NCBI RefSeq assembly: GCF_009911795.1
Contig: NZ_CP047898.1
Location: 620,001-684,000, forward strand
Length of the DNA stretch: 64,000 nt
Reading direction: 5' to 3'
From: Pseudarthrobacter psychrotolerans
GTDB lineage: Bacteria; Actinomycetota; Actinomycetes; Actinomycetales; Micrococcaceae
This document shows, in pieces, positions 8,660-17,220 of this stretch. Numbering within the stretch: position 1 is the first letter of the stretch; each line of letters opens with the position of its first letter. The position numbers and the translations under genes were made by a program. The notes under the pieces are model-generated. The model was not told where the DNA came from. It saw nothing but the letters and a program-made list of their open reading frames with translations, and did not search any database.

Positions 8660-9439
8660 TTAGTTCATTGGTGTGACTCCTTTTCCGGCCAGGGCCTGGC
8701 TGAGGCGGATTGAATCCCCTGAGGTCTGGCAGAGGTGGGCGTGGTGCAGCAGCCGGTCCACGGTTGCCGTGGCGAGGGTTTTGGGCATGAGCTCGTCAAA
8801 GCCGGCGGGATGCAAGTTTGAGGACACCGCGATGGAGCGCTTCTCGTAGGCGGCGTCGACGAGGCGGTAGAGGCCCTCGGCCGCGTCGGTGCCCACCGGC
8901 AAAAGTCCTATGTCATCGACCACCACTAAATCTGCGCGCAGGATCCGGGCGACGACTTTGGTGACGCTGTCATCGGAGCGGTGGGCGCGCATAAGGGCAC
9001 CGAGGTCCTCGAGGCGGAACCATGCGACCCGCATCCCGGCCTCGACGGCCTGCTGCCCGAGGGCCTCGAGGAAGAATGTCTTGCCTGTGCCGGAGGGGCC
9101 GCAGATCACGACGTTCTCCTTGCGTCCGATCCATTCCAGCGTCCGCAGTGCCTGCTGTGTCGGGGCGGGGATCGAGGAGGCGGCGGGGTCCCAGGTGTCG
9201 AAGGTTTTCCCGGTCGGGAAGCCCGCGGCTTTGCGCCGGGTGGCGAGCATGGACCGGGCCCGTCCGGCGGTTTCCTCGGTGAAGAGGGCTTTGATGACCT
9301 CGGCCGGTTCCCAGCGCTGGGCGCGGGCGGTCGCGATCAGTTCCGGGGCCAGAGCCCTCGCATGGGGCATCTTCAGCTGCCGCATCAGCGCCTCCAGCTC
9401 CGGCGCCAGCGCGGGTGCGGTGTCCGGGACGGGGCTCAT
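8660..9439 (-). CDS. istB: IS21-family helper ATPase IstB
   Basis: IstB is the AAA+ ATPase that assembles on target DNA and stimulates the IstA transposase. The chosen start is ATG 9439, which overlaps the istA stop (ATGA) and indicates translational coupling; the frame stays open further upstream. The 259-residue product has Walker A GPSGTGKT near residue 115, Walker B LVVVDDIG, and sensor region SSNLHPAGF. It also has the N-terminal segment PHARALAPELIATARAQRW seen in this family. The gene is intact and lies inside the IS boundaries. Confidence 0.93.
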   Translation of the reverse strand: MSPVPDTAPALAPELEALMRQLKMPHARALAPELIATARAQRWEPAEVIKALFTEETAGRARSMLATRRKAAGFPTGKTFDTWDPAASSIPAPTQQALRTLEWIGRKENVVICGPSGTGKTFFLEALGQQAVEAGMRVAWFRLEDLGALMRAHRSDDSVTKVVARILRADLVVVDDIGLLPVGTDAAEGLYRLVDAAYEKRSIAVSSNLHPAGFDELMPKTLATATVDRLLHHAHLCQTSGDSIRLSQALAGKGVTPMN

Positions 9440-10977
9440 GCGCTCTCCTCCAGAACGCCGGCGGCGCCGCCGGTTGCGGGTGGGCGGCCGATAGCGGCCC
9501 ACCCGGCCGTGCCTTGGGTGAGGGACCGGGTTTCCCCGGCGGCATGGGTGGTGGTGCGGGTCAGGGCGGCGTTGAGGATCGAGGCGAGGTCCTTGTTCGC
9601 GAAGCGGCCATGGATGGCCGCGGTTCCCAGTGCGTGGTCGACGTCTGCCTGGCCTGCGATCTTGGCCAGGGCGACCGCTTCGGCCATCTTCACGTTCATC
9701 CGGGCCGTGCCCGCCGCGGCGGCTTCGAGCAGCCAGGTCCGGGCGCCGTCCCCGATCGCGAGGAACTCGACCTCCGCGGCCGTCCTGGCTTTCGCCGTGT
9801 AATCGCCCGGGATCCTGGGCCGGTGGTCCGGGAAGTGCGCGTCGTTGATCGCCGGGCTGCCGGGCCGGGCGCGCGGGTGCCGGGCGACTTCCACCGGGCC
9901 CTTGCTGCCGTGGTGGACCACGATGACCTGCTCGTCGCCTCCGGCGCCGTGGGATCGGACGAACACCTTCGCGCCGAGCAGATAGGCCGGGACGGAGTAT
10001 TGGCCGTTCTCGAACGTGACCATCGGTGTGTTCTCCGGGACGCTGCGGGAGAGGCCGAACGCGACCGTGTGCGCGGTGTCCGGGATGCGGTGCAACCGTG
10101 GCGCTTCCTCGGCCAGCATCGCGGCGGGTTTGCGTCGGGTCGCACGGTGCTCACGGTTGTTGACCTCGTCCATGAACGCCTGGCAGGCCGCTTCGATCTC
10201 GGCGAAGGAAGCATAATCGGCGCGCAGGTTGGTGTCCTTGGGCACGATGTCGGCTTTGGCGATCTTCACCGAGGCCTCCACCCCGCCCTTGGACGCGGGA
10301 TCCGCCGGCTGGCAGGTCAGCACCGTGACACCGTAATGGCGGGCGAAGTCGACCGTCTGCTGGTTACGGACCGGGACCCCGGCGACATGGGAAACGGTGA
10401 CCGTCTTCTCGTTATCCGTCAGGACGTAGGTCGGGGCGCCGCCCATGACACGGAACGTGCGGTCCAGCGCCGCGAACACACTCGGCGCCGTCCGATCCCG
10501 CAGGGCGATCACGACCCGGAACCTCGACCAGGCCAGCCACGCCACGAACAGCACGGTCTTCTTCCCCTCGATCAGGGGACCGTCGCCGAAATCGTATTGG
10601 ATCCACTGCCCAGGCTCGGTCACCCAGGGGCGGTGCACCCGGACATGGCCCAGCCGCCAGGCCGCGCGGACCTGCGCGACTGCCCGGCGGGTCGAGCGTT
10701 CCGAACCCCTGTAGCCGAGGGCCTGGAGTTTCTCGTGGGCCTTGTCGGCGCGGATCTTGCCCTTGGAGGCCTCGATCCACTCTTCGATCTTGGGCAGGAA
10801 CGCATCGGTGACCCGGCCCCGGTAGACCGGCTCGGCGATCGGTTGGCCCGCGTCCCGGGCAGCGACGTGCCGGGCGACCGTGTGGTGCGAGCAGCCGGTG
10901 AGCTCCGCGGCCGCACGCAACGATCCGGTCAGGTCATACGCAGCAAGTATTTCCATGATTTCTCCGTCAAACTTCAT
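9436..10977 (-). CDS. istA: IS21-family transposase IstA
   Basis: This is the DDE transposase of the element. The preferred start is ATG 10977 (MKFDGEIMEILAAYDLTG), preceded by AGAGG, giving 513 residues; the frame is open to 11025. An N-terminal helix-turn-helix (AAELTGCSHHTVARHV) is followed by a catalytic core with D in QYDFGDG, D in YVLTDNEKTV and E in KGGVEASV. The C-terminal part has a beta-rich domain (ENGQYSVPAYLLGAKVFV). The stop codon overlaps the istB start by four bases. No lesion is seen, so the element looks transposition-competent. Confidence 0.94.
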   Translation of the reverse strand: MKFDGEIMEILAAYDLTGSLRAAAELTGCSHHTVARHVAARDAGQPIAEPVYRGRVTDAFLPKIEEWIEASKGKIRADKAHEKLQALGYRGSERSTRRAVAQVRAAWRLGHVRVHRPWVTEPGQWIQYDFGDGPLIEGKKTVLFVAWLAWSRFRVVIALRDRTAPSVFAALDRTFRVMGGAPTYVLTDNEKTVTVSHVAGVPVRNQQTVDFARHYGVTVLTCQPADPASKGGVEASVKIAKADIVPKDTNLRADYASFAEIEAACQAFMDEVNNREHRATRRKPAAMLAEEAPRLHRIPDTAHTVAFGLSRSVPENTPMVTFENGQYSVPAYLLGAKVFVRSHGAGGDEQVIVVHHGSKGPVEVARHPRARPGSPAINDAHFPDHRPRIPGDYTAKARTAAEVEFLAIGDGARTWLLEAAAAGTARMNVKMAEAVALAKIAGQADVDHALGTAAIHGRFANKDLASILNAALTRTTTHAAGETRSLTQGTAGWAAIGRPPATGGAAGVLEESA

Positions 10978-11415
10978 TAGGGCCTCTTCCCGAGCGACTT
11001 TGGTGCGTCTAGACACCGTCATCAAACCCCGGGGAGAGGCTCCTGCCGCTTAAGCAGCAGGGCTAACTAAAAGAAGTGGGCAGATCTCATGGCCACCGGC
11101 GGGCAGTTTTCGTGGCCGTCAGTGGGCAGTTCCGTGGCCGCCTATGGGCAGTTTTTCATGGCCGCTAACAGCTGCTTCGGCTGACAGCTGCGTCGCAGGC
11201 ATCCCATGAAGTTACGGAAGTCGCGAAACATGCCTACACCAACGCTCTCGGGTTGTCGCTTAAGTAGAGTTCAGGCCCGACCATCCATGCCTTGCGTCTG
11301 AGAAACTGCCACGACTGGCGCGGACCGTCACACAAGGGCTTTTGCGGTGCATATACGAAGATGTTCGTGGCGCTGACGGACCCTGAATGAGACTCACAGT
11401 AGGGTCAACGTCGTG

Positions 11416-12384
11416 ATGAATGAAGGTCTGATCCACACGAGGGCTGCTGATTGGTTGAACGAAGCCATCGGGGACGTCGACGGTGACGTGTACTTGGCCA
11501 GTCCGTTTCTTTCGTTTGACGTCTGTAACCATTTGGCGCGAACCGCCGGCCCGTCTGATTCCAACTGGCAGCTTTTCACGTGCCTTGATCCGAGCGCAGT
11601 TGCCAACGGCTACCTGTCAATCGACGGTTTGAGGGAACTCAAGCAAAGCGGCGTCACCCTCAGCCATGTTGAACGGCTGCACGCCAAGACGTTCATCGTT
11701 GGAAGTCGTGGCTTTCTTGGATCGGCGAACTTGACCGGCGCCGGTCTGGGCAGCTCCAAGGCTGCCAACGTGGAGGTGGGTGTTGATCTGGGAGCAGCTC
11801 AAGTCGAAGCTGTCAGGAAAGCCATGGGCACGTGGGTCAGCCGCGACGTTACAGAGAAGGATCTCGAGAAGCTGCTCATTCAGGCGCAGCAGCTGACGAG
11901 GGCAGACGCGTCCGCTTCCGATGACTTGGATAGTGAGTCTGCTCTGGTTCTTGTGGAGCAGCTTCTGCTGGATGCGCGTGACAAGAACCGAACATTGTGG
12001 CTGAAGTCCGAGTTCGGTGAGCCGGCGCTGGATCAGTGGCGCAGTGATTGGTTCTTCGGCAGCCCCGCGAAGGGTCGACCAAGCATCAAGACCGGAGACT
12101 TGGTTATCATTTGCGCGCAGACCCGTGACTGCTACGCGGTCGTAGAAGTGACCTCCGAACCGGAGCTCCTGCCTGATGATTACCGTGAGGAAAGGGGTGA
12201 CGAAGCAGATCGTTGGCCGTGGGTCAGCCGCACCATGCCGCGCTTTGTGCCGGATGAATTGCTAGAGCTCAAGGCCCATGAACTCGTCCGAAGCACCGGC
12301 GGACTTCAGAACGGCCACATCAGGCTGAGGTTCGACCAGTTCACGAACGCGGTTCGCTCCCTCGCCAGGCTTGTCACTGACTAG
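11416..12384 (+). CDS. Phospholipase D-like nuclease with a PUA/EVE-like C-terminal region
   Basis: The product has 322 residues from ATG 11416 (GTG 11413 is possible). A single HKD motif, H-A-K at about residues 89-91 followed by GSANLTGAGLG, marks a PLD-superfamily catalytic half-site, so the active enzyme should be a dimer. Such single-motif proteins are usually nucleases, for example in restriction systems. The C-terminal ~130 residues (KTGDLVIICAQ, YAVVEVTSEPEL, RWPWVSRTMPRF) resemble PUA/EVE-type modified-base-binding folds; this is inference from pattern only. It lies directly after the IS21 element and upstream of an OLD nuclease gene. A role against foreign DNA is likely but not shown. 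Confidence 0.72.
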   Translation: MNEGLIHTRAADWLNEAIGDVDGDVYLASPFLSFDVCNHLARTAGPSDSNWQLFTCLDPSAVANGYLSIDGLRELKQSGVTLSHVERLHAKTFIVGSRGFLGSANLTGAGLGSSKAANVEVGVDLGAAQVEAVRKAMGTWVSRDVTEKDLEKLLIQAQQLTRADASASDDLDSESALVLVEQLLLDARDKNRTLWLKSEFGEPALDQWRSDWFFGSPAKGRPSIKTGDLVIICAQTRDCYAVVEVTSEPELLPDDYREERGDEADRWPWVSRTMPRFVPDELLELKAHELVRSTGGLQNGHIRLRFDQFTNAVRSLARLVTD

Positions 12385-12463
12385 GACCGGCATCTCAGCG
12401 GCTGATGCGTCGGTCCGAGGTCACCGGTGGTCCTTTCATCACCGTGAAACGGAAATCTTGCCG

Positions 12464-12724
12464 TTAGGCGAGGCGACGAGTGTATTTTTCCTTGCTGAGG
12501 AGTTCTGTTACGCGTTTGCTCGCGATAGTTAATCCAGAAGCTTTCGGCATCTCTTCCCTGATCGCCTCAAGCGCTGACTGGACCAGTCGCAGGCATAAGA
12601 TTTCTCGCAATTCGTTTTCTGCGAGGCCTAGGCTCATGGCTTCGAAGTCGTGATGAGAATTGGTCTCAGCCAGCGTGTTGAGCCCAAACCTGATCCGTTT
12701 CTCAAACTCGATTGGGCTGGTCAT
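12464..12724 (-). CDS. Small hypothetical protein with an HHDFE segment
   Basis: The start is ATG 12724 (GTG 12742 possible), giving an 86-residue product. It reads SPIEFEKRIRFGLNTLAETN followed by SHHDFEAM. Pattern memory links the FE-x-RIR...L-x-E-x-N-x-HH-x-FE arrangement with the N-terminal segment of larger predicted defence proteins. Here the frame ends after about 60 further residues, rich in Leu, Glu and Lys (LLSKEKYTRRLA). It may be a short stand-alone version or a truncated remnant. It is convergent with the PLD gene and divergent from the OLD gene. Confidence 0.45.
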   Translation of the reverse strand: MTSPIEFEKRIRFGLNTLAETNSHHDFEAMSLGLAENELREILCLRLVQSALEAIREEMPKASGLTIASKRVTELLSKEKYTRRLA

Positions 12725-13234
12725 GATCCGATCATTGTCCACTCAGCTCAAACGAAAGGGCAGGCATACCGGAATCTGCGTTATGTGACAGGGTTGCCCC
12801 TTCCCCCCGGGGCCGGAGCTATAGTCTGCACGGCTACGGCGCCCCCTACCAGGCAACGGAACAGGATCACCCCGATAGCTAGGCCTATGAAGGGATCGGA
12901 TGCGATCAAGTCCTGGATGGTCCGCCGACAACGTCATTCCAATGGTTGCGTGGCTCGCTGCCGACGCTGCCCAGATGTCTACCTGGAGCTCTGCCGTCGG
13001 CAGTGCGCACGAGGGTTCGAGAAAGCCCTCAGCTACTTGAGGGTGTGCTGGGGTGTAGAGGGACAGACCCCCTTGACCTCTGGCGAGGTCGACCGTGGAT
13101 ATTGACCGGCTTCGCCGATTTGATCGGCGTTGCGGAAGCTGAGACGGACAAGTATTGATGTAAATTGTGATCTTGATTGCCCTCGTCACGATGTCAATTC
13201 ATGGACATAAATGCTTCGAATTTGGGGATGTTAC
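12725..13234. other. Divergent intergenic region, no gene seen
   Basis: This lies between the minus-strand HHDFE gene and the plus-strand OLD gene. The open frames across it (for example 12743-13189 -) have unnatural composition and no ribosome binding site. The last ~100 bases become A/T-rich and probably hold the OLD promoter. Confidence 0.4.
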
Positions 13235-15121
13235 TTGAGAATAAAGCGCGTTGAAATTGAAAACTTTCGTTGTCTGGATCAGGTCATCGTGAGTTTTGAC
13301 AAAGTAACGACTCTTATTGGGCCAAATGGGGCCGGCAAGTCATCCGTCCTGCGGGCTTTGGATTGGTTCTTCAATGGTGATAAGAGTGCCGTGTTGACTG
13401 GAGATGATGTCTTCTCTGGGGCGAAAGAACAGAAGATTGTCGTTCGAGTTGATTTCAATGAGCTGACGCAAAGCGACCGCGAACTGCTTGGTGAGAAGTA
13501 TGCGCCAGCTAAAGTTGACGAGTTCTCTGTGTGGCGTATATGGGAAGACGGCAAGGACAAGATAACCGGGAGAGCGCTGGCTTTTGGCCCGTTTGAGGAC
13601 GTCAGGGCAGCATCTGGTGCCGGACCCAAAAAGGCTGCATACGAAAAGGTTGCAGCGGAGCATAATCAACTCACTTTTCCTAAGTGGACCAGCGTAGGTG
13701 CGGCCGACGCAATGCTGGATACGTGGGAGAGGGAGCATCCTGAACTACTCAGCTCAGCTCAGGTTTCTGACACCAACTTCTTTGGCTTTGCTGGCCAGGG
13801 ACGTCTATCGGGGCTTTTTGACTTCGTGCTCATAACGGCAGACCTTCGAGCCTCTGAGGAGGCTCAAGACACAAAGACGAGTGTCATCGGACGCATCATT
13901 GAGAAAACAGTTGATCGCTCCGCAGCTGACGATGAGCTCAGTAGCCTCAATGAGGAGCTAACGTCTCGTCATGCGGAGATCTCAGGGCGCCACTTCGCGA
14001 GCCAGCTCCGGAGATTGTCCGCAGATCTCACTGCAGAAGTAGAGTCATTTGCTCCGGGACGATCCATTGATGTCGGATCTGTCCAGGCGGAGTTCAAGCC
14101 TCAAGCTACTCGATTCAACGTAAAGGTGGACGATCACGGTACCAAGACCAACATCGAGCGCCAAGGCCACGGGTTTCAACGATCGTTGTTGATCGCTGCC
14201 CTGAAGCTCTTGGCACATCGCGGGGCTGCGAATAGGGATGCAAGCGTCATCTACATGGCGATCGAAGAACCTGAGCTATTCCAGCATCCGACACAGGCGA
14301 AGGCATTCGCGACCGTTTTGCGAAGCCTTGCCGAAGACAAGGCCTCGGGAATTCAGGTGGGTTATGCGACGCACAGTCCCTACTTCATCGAACCTACTTA
14401 CTTCGACCAAGTTCGACGAGTCCAGCGTTCTGCAGATGCTTCGGCGGGTCCTCAAGTCATTGTCTATGAAGCATCGATGGACGCAGTCGTGAAGGAGTTG
14501 GATACGTTTCTCGAAGAGAGTGCCGTAAGAAGCAGGCTTGACAACGCCTGCCTGCATGAATTAAGGGATGCGATGTTCGCCTCGGCCGTTCTTTTGGTAG
14601 AGGGGACGACCGATCGCGCCATTATCGAAGGTGTCGCTGAAGCCGATGCGCCGCTATCGAGCCTTGGTGTTGAAGTAGCTGTCGCTACCTCCAAAGGACA
14701 GATCCTGCTGCCAGCGGCGATCCTGCGTCGGCTTGGCGTACCCCACTTCATTTTGTTTGATGCGGACAAAGATTCTGGACGCAGAGTCCGCGCTAAGGGT
14801 AAGCCTGAAGCAGTGGCCATAGCTCAAGAGCAAAAGGACTCCAGGGATAATCGGACAATGCTCCGCTTCCTCGGCGAACCGGAGACAGACTGGCCGAGTG
14901 GGTTTTGCGGTACTGCTGCCTGGGCAATGGAAGATATGCTTGAGACCTTCGTCGCTGCCAAATGGCCTCAGTTCGAGATTGAGCGACAGGCTCTCGTTGA
15001 CGCAGGACGAGGAGCCGATGGCAAGAATGCTGCTACATATCGAATCGCCTCGAGGAGTGCCGGTTCCCGTCCTTCTGATCTCACTACAATCATTTCTCAT
15101 GTTTCAAGCATGGCTGTCTAG
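13235..15121 (+). CDS. OLD-family ATP-dependent nuclease (ATPase plus TOPRIM)
   Basis: TTG 13235 (LRIKRVEIENFRCL), with GGGG about 8 bases upstream, fits the family start. ATG 13211 in the same frame would add eight residues. The N-terminal half is an SMC/ABC-like ATPase with Walker A GPNGAGKSS, a Q/signature region (RQGHGFQRSLLIAALKLLA) and Walker B YMAIEEPELFQHP with the following THSPYF. The C-terminal half is a TOPRIM domain with VLLVEGTTDRAII and the acidic pair in FILFDADKDSG. OLD proteins are DNA nucleases in phage interference (P2 Old) and Gabija-type defence. No UvrD-like partner lies next door, so this is a stand-alone class 1 type. Composition is A/T-richer than the core genes, which suggests acquisition. 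Confidence 0.88.
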   Translation: MRIKRVEIENFRCLDQVIVSFDKVTTLIGPNGAGKSSVLRALDWFFNGDKSAVLTGDDVFSGAKEQKIVVRVDFNELTQSDRELLGEKYAPAKVDEFSVWRIWEDGKDKITGRALAFGPFEDVRAASGAGPKKAAYEKVAAEHNQLTFPKWTSVGAADAMLDTWEREHPELLSSAQVSDTNFFGFAGQGRLSGLFDFVLITADLRASEEAQDTKTSVIGRIIEKTVDRSAADDELSSLNEELTSRHAEISGRHFASQLRRLSADLTAEVESFAPGRSIDVGSVQAEFKPQATRFNVKVDDHGTKTNIERQGHGFQRSLLIAALKLLAHRGAANRDASVIYMAIEEPELFQHPTQAKAFATVLRSLAEDKASGIQVGYATHSPYFIEPTYFDQVRRVQRSADASAGPQVIVYEASMDAVVKELDTFLEESAVRSRLDNACLHELRDAMFASAVLLVEGTTDRAIIEGVAEADAPLSSLGVEVAVATSKGQILLPAAILRRLGVPHFILFDADKDSGRRVRAKGKPEAVAIAQEQKDSRDNRTMLRFLGEPETDWPSGFCGTAAWAMEDMLETFVAAKWPQFEIERQALVDAGRGADGKNAATYRIASRSAGSRPSDLTTIISHVSSMAV

Positions 15122-15272
15122 GATTCTTGGCCCCGCTTGCTCCGAGATCTACGAGTGCGGGTAGAGCTGAATAACTGACGATAGTCATCGATCCTGCCAT
15201 TTGAGCCGACGCCGAGTTTGTGGGCTCTCCGTGGTTCATGGTGAAACGGATTGCGTGTCTTGAAAGATGGAG

Positions 15273-15336
15273 GGCTCGTAGCCCTGCTGTGATGGATGTT
15301 CTCTACGCATTCATCCAGAGTCAGGAGCTACGAGCC
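15273..15336. repeat. 64-bp imperfect inverted repeat (hairpin element)
   Basis: GGCTCGTAGC (15273-15282) and GCTACGAGCC (15327-15336) are perfect 10-bp arms. The adjoining inner sequence (CCTGCTGTGATGGATG against CATTCATCCAGAGTCAGG) also pairs imperfectly. It resembles two insertion-sequence ends brought together, or a small non-autonomous element. The rest of 15122-15446 holds no gene I can support. Confidence 0.5.
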
Positions 15337-15446
15337 TTGATCGAGCCTACTTCCCCGCGCCCCAATGCTGCCACCGCCAGACGATCAGAGTGACAAACAG
15401 CGAAGGAAGATGCTTCCGGTAGCGATATGGCTCGCGCTCGTTAGGG

Positions 15447-15768
15447 TCACGTTGTGGCGTCGTCGATCAATCCGAATGGTGGCTGATCTGCTCGACCTGA
15501 GAACCGGACGACGACGTGCTCGTCGACGCTGGCTGGTGGGCTGTTGTCTACGAAAATAACCTGGGCCCCTGCTCCAGCGGTTTCAAGCCAACGCTCCACA
15601 TGTTTATAGACGTTGTTCACTAATCTCGCGTCGGCGAAATCTTCGTCTCCGGGCCGCGCCCGGTGTCCAAGGTTCTTCTGAGGACTATCAATGATCAATA
15701 GCCCGGGTGCCAGGGCTTCTCGTTCAAAGGCGATCCGGAATTTGTCAAGGCGATTGAGGCCAGCGGGA
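15447..15768 (-). pseudogene. C-terminal remnant of an ATP-binding protein, cut by the IS3 element
   Basis: The minus-strand frame reads RLDKFRIAFEREALAPGLLI and then IDSPQKNLGH, which is a Walker B/D-loop region of an SMC-like ATPase. It continues ADARLVNNVYKHVERWLE and QVIFVDNSPP to TGA at 15449-15447. The 5' part is missing because the frame enters the IS3 end at about 15768. No matching N-terminal half is recognisable on the other side of the IS, so a larger deletion probably occurred. Proteins ending in IDSPQKNLG are often found in defence loci; the specific family is not certain. Confidence 0.55.
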
Positions 15769-15769
15769 G

Positions 15770-16765
15770 TTACGCGGCTACTGCCGTAGCCATTCTGTTG
15801 GATGGGTTATTGATCCATGCCGCGTCGGGGATGGCCAGGATTTTCGGATCCCGTCTGGTGCTGAATCGTTCGGGGCTTCTCTCCCGGGCTGCGGCAAGCG
15901 TCAGGGAACGTTCGGTGGCTTTCGCGGCGGCAAGGCCGTAGTGGACATCTGCCGGGGTATTTAGGCCGATCCCCGTGTGGCAATGGCGATGGTTGTATTG
16001 CTCAACAAAGGCGGCCATGAAGGTCCTCGCGTCGGCCAGGGAGCCGAAGCGTTCAGGGAAGACGGGTGCGAACTTCAATGTCTTGAACCACGCCTCGCTG
16101 AACGGGTTATCGTTGCTTACCCGGGGCCGCGAATGTGACCTGGTCACCTCCAGATCGGACAGCAGCGCGGCAACGGTTTTGCTCGTCATGGAGGTGCCGC
16201 GGTCCGCGTGCACGATCTGCGGGATGCCGTGGATGCCGAAGATTTCCTTCATCATTTCCACCGCCAGCTCCCCTGACTCGTGGGCGTGGACGTAGACGCC
16301 GACAATGTAGCGGGAGTAGATGTCGATCATCACGTAGCAATCGAAGTACTTGCCCTTGACCGGGCCAGCCAGCTTGGTGATGTCCCAGCTGTAGACCTGG
16401 CCTGGGCCGGTCGCGAGCAGTTCCGGGATTGCCCGGGGTGGATGGCGGGCCTGCCGGCGGCGTTCCTTGACCTGCCTGTTCTCGGCCAGGACCCGGTAGA
16501 ACGTTGAGATGGAACACAGGTAGGTCCCCTCGTCCAGGAGTTGGGCATATATCTGTACCGGGGCCAGGTCCACGAAACGCTCCGAGTTCACGGTGGCCAG
16601 GATGCGGGCCCGTTCGGCGGGGCCGATTTTGTTCGCCGGCACAGGCGCCGAAACGGCCACCGGGATCCGGGGCTTGCGGGTCGCGGTCGCCCGCGGGACG
16701 CCGGCCAGGACGGCCGCTTCCCTGGTCGGAATGTCCGCCCCTGTGAGGTCCGTGTAGATGCCCAT
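15770..16765 (-). CDS. IS3-family transposase, orfB (DDE integrase core)
   Basis: The 331-residue catalytic subunit carries an rve-type core with first Asp in VYSWDITKL, second Asp in IVHADRGTSM and Glu in NPFSEAWFKTLK. The segment EQYNHRHCHTGIG near the end is typical of IS3 transposases. An HTH_21-like region precedes the core (VQIYAQLLDEGTYLCSISTFYRVL). The start ATG 16765 overlaps the orfA stop (TGATG), so orfB may be made by reinitiation or by frameshifting. The gene is intact. Confidence 0.92.
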   Translation of the reverse strand: MGIYTDLTGADIPTREAAVLAGVPRATATRKPRIPVAVSAPVPANKIGPAERARILATVNSERFVDLAPVQIYAQLLDEGTYLCSISTFYRVLAENRQVKERRRQARHPPRAIPELLATGPGQVYSWDITKLAGPVKGKYFDCYVMIDIYSRYIVGVYVHAHESGELAVEMMKEIFGIHGIPQIVHADRGTSMTSKTVAALLSDLEVTRSHSRPRVSNDNPFSEAWFKTLKFAPVFPERFGSLADARTFMAAFVEQYNHRHCHTGIGLNTPADVHYGLAAAKATERSLTLAAARERSPERFSTRRDPKILAIPDAAWINNPSNRMATAVAA

Positions 16766-17160
16766 CAGGGTTTCCTGTACCAGGGCTGCTGCTCCGCGCT
16801 TTCGGAGATATCCTCCAAAAGCTGCCGTGCTTTTTCCATGATGGACAACGCGGCCTCCGTCCGTACCAGCTTGCGTTCACTCACCTCCAGCTGCCGGCGT
16901 AGACGGGCGATTTCGACCTGCTCGGCAGTGAGCTTGCCGATCTTCTCACCGGGCTTCTTGCCCTCGAGCACTCCGGCGTCGCGGAGTTTGCGCCACTCGG
17001 TGATCTGGGAGGAATAGATCCCTTCGCGCCGCAGGTAGGCCCCGCCGCCGGAGCCGTCCCCGCAGGCGGTCTCGTAGGCATCCAAATGGGCCAGCTTTTG
17101 TGCCGGGGTGAATGACCGCCGAGGCCTTGGACCGCCGGCGCGAGGGCCAGAATTGCTCAT
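16765..17160 (-). CDS. IS3-family transposase, orfA (DNA-binding subunit)
   Basis: The product has 131 residues from ATG 17160 (MSNSGPRAGG); the frame extends upstream without a better start. It has a helix-turn-helix around FTPAQKLAHLDAYETA to GIYSSQITEWRKLRDAG. A C-terminal leucine-zipper-like coiled coil follows (EQVEIARLRRQLEVSERKL, then RTEAALSIMEKARQLLEDI). This is the standard architecture of IS3 OrfA, which binds the terminal repeats and pairs with OrfB. Its stop overlaps the orfB start codon. Confidence 0.88.
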   Translation of the reverse strand: MSNSGPRAGGPRPRRSFTPAQKLAHLDAYETACGDGSGGGAYLRREGIYSSQITEWRKLRDAGVLEGKKPGEKIGKLTAEQVEIARLRRQLEVSERKLVRTEAALSIMEKARQLLEDISESAEQQPWYRKP

Positions 17161-17220
17161 GGACCCATCTTCCCGCACCGGGGAAATTGCTAGGGCCGGA
17201 GACAACATGACCTGCTGACT

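Larger units (their letters stand above)
8526..11170 (-). mobile_element. IS21-family insertion sequence, complete
   Basis: The element is about 2,645 bp, begins TGT and ends ACA, and is flanked by a 6-bp target duplication GCTGCT (8520-8525 and 11171-11176). Both ends carry the same set of internally repeated subterminal blocks of the form GGCCA(T/C)GAAAACTGCCCA, which is the multiple terminal repeat layout of the IS21 family. It carries overlapping istA and istB genes on the minus strand, both intact, so it may still be active. Confidence 0.92.
15762..17219 (-). mobile_element. IS3-family insertion sequence
   Basis: Overlapping orfA and orfB on the minus strand encode a HTH protein and a DDE transposase in the usual IS3 arrangement. 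The ends are approximate. The sequences near 15765 and 17210 share a weak inverted CAGC(G/A)GG motif, but I could not fix the exact termini or a target duplication. The element truncates the ATPase remnant on its left. Confidence 0.75.

Noticed and set aside
9415..10980. 521-codon plus-strand frame across istA
   Set aside because: It is the antisense shadow of the istA gene in high-GC DNA; the composition is unnatural, and the minus strand carries the transposase motifs.
16763..16767. Programmed frameshift fusing IS3 orfA and orfB
   Set aside because: The frames meet at a TGATG stop/start overlap and I could not see a convincing slippery heptamer, so reinitiation is at least as likely. I did not annotate a fusion protein.
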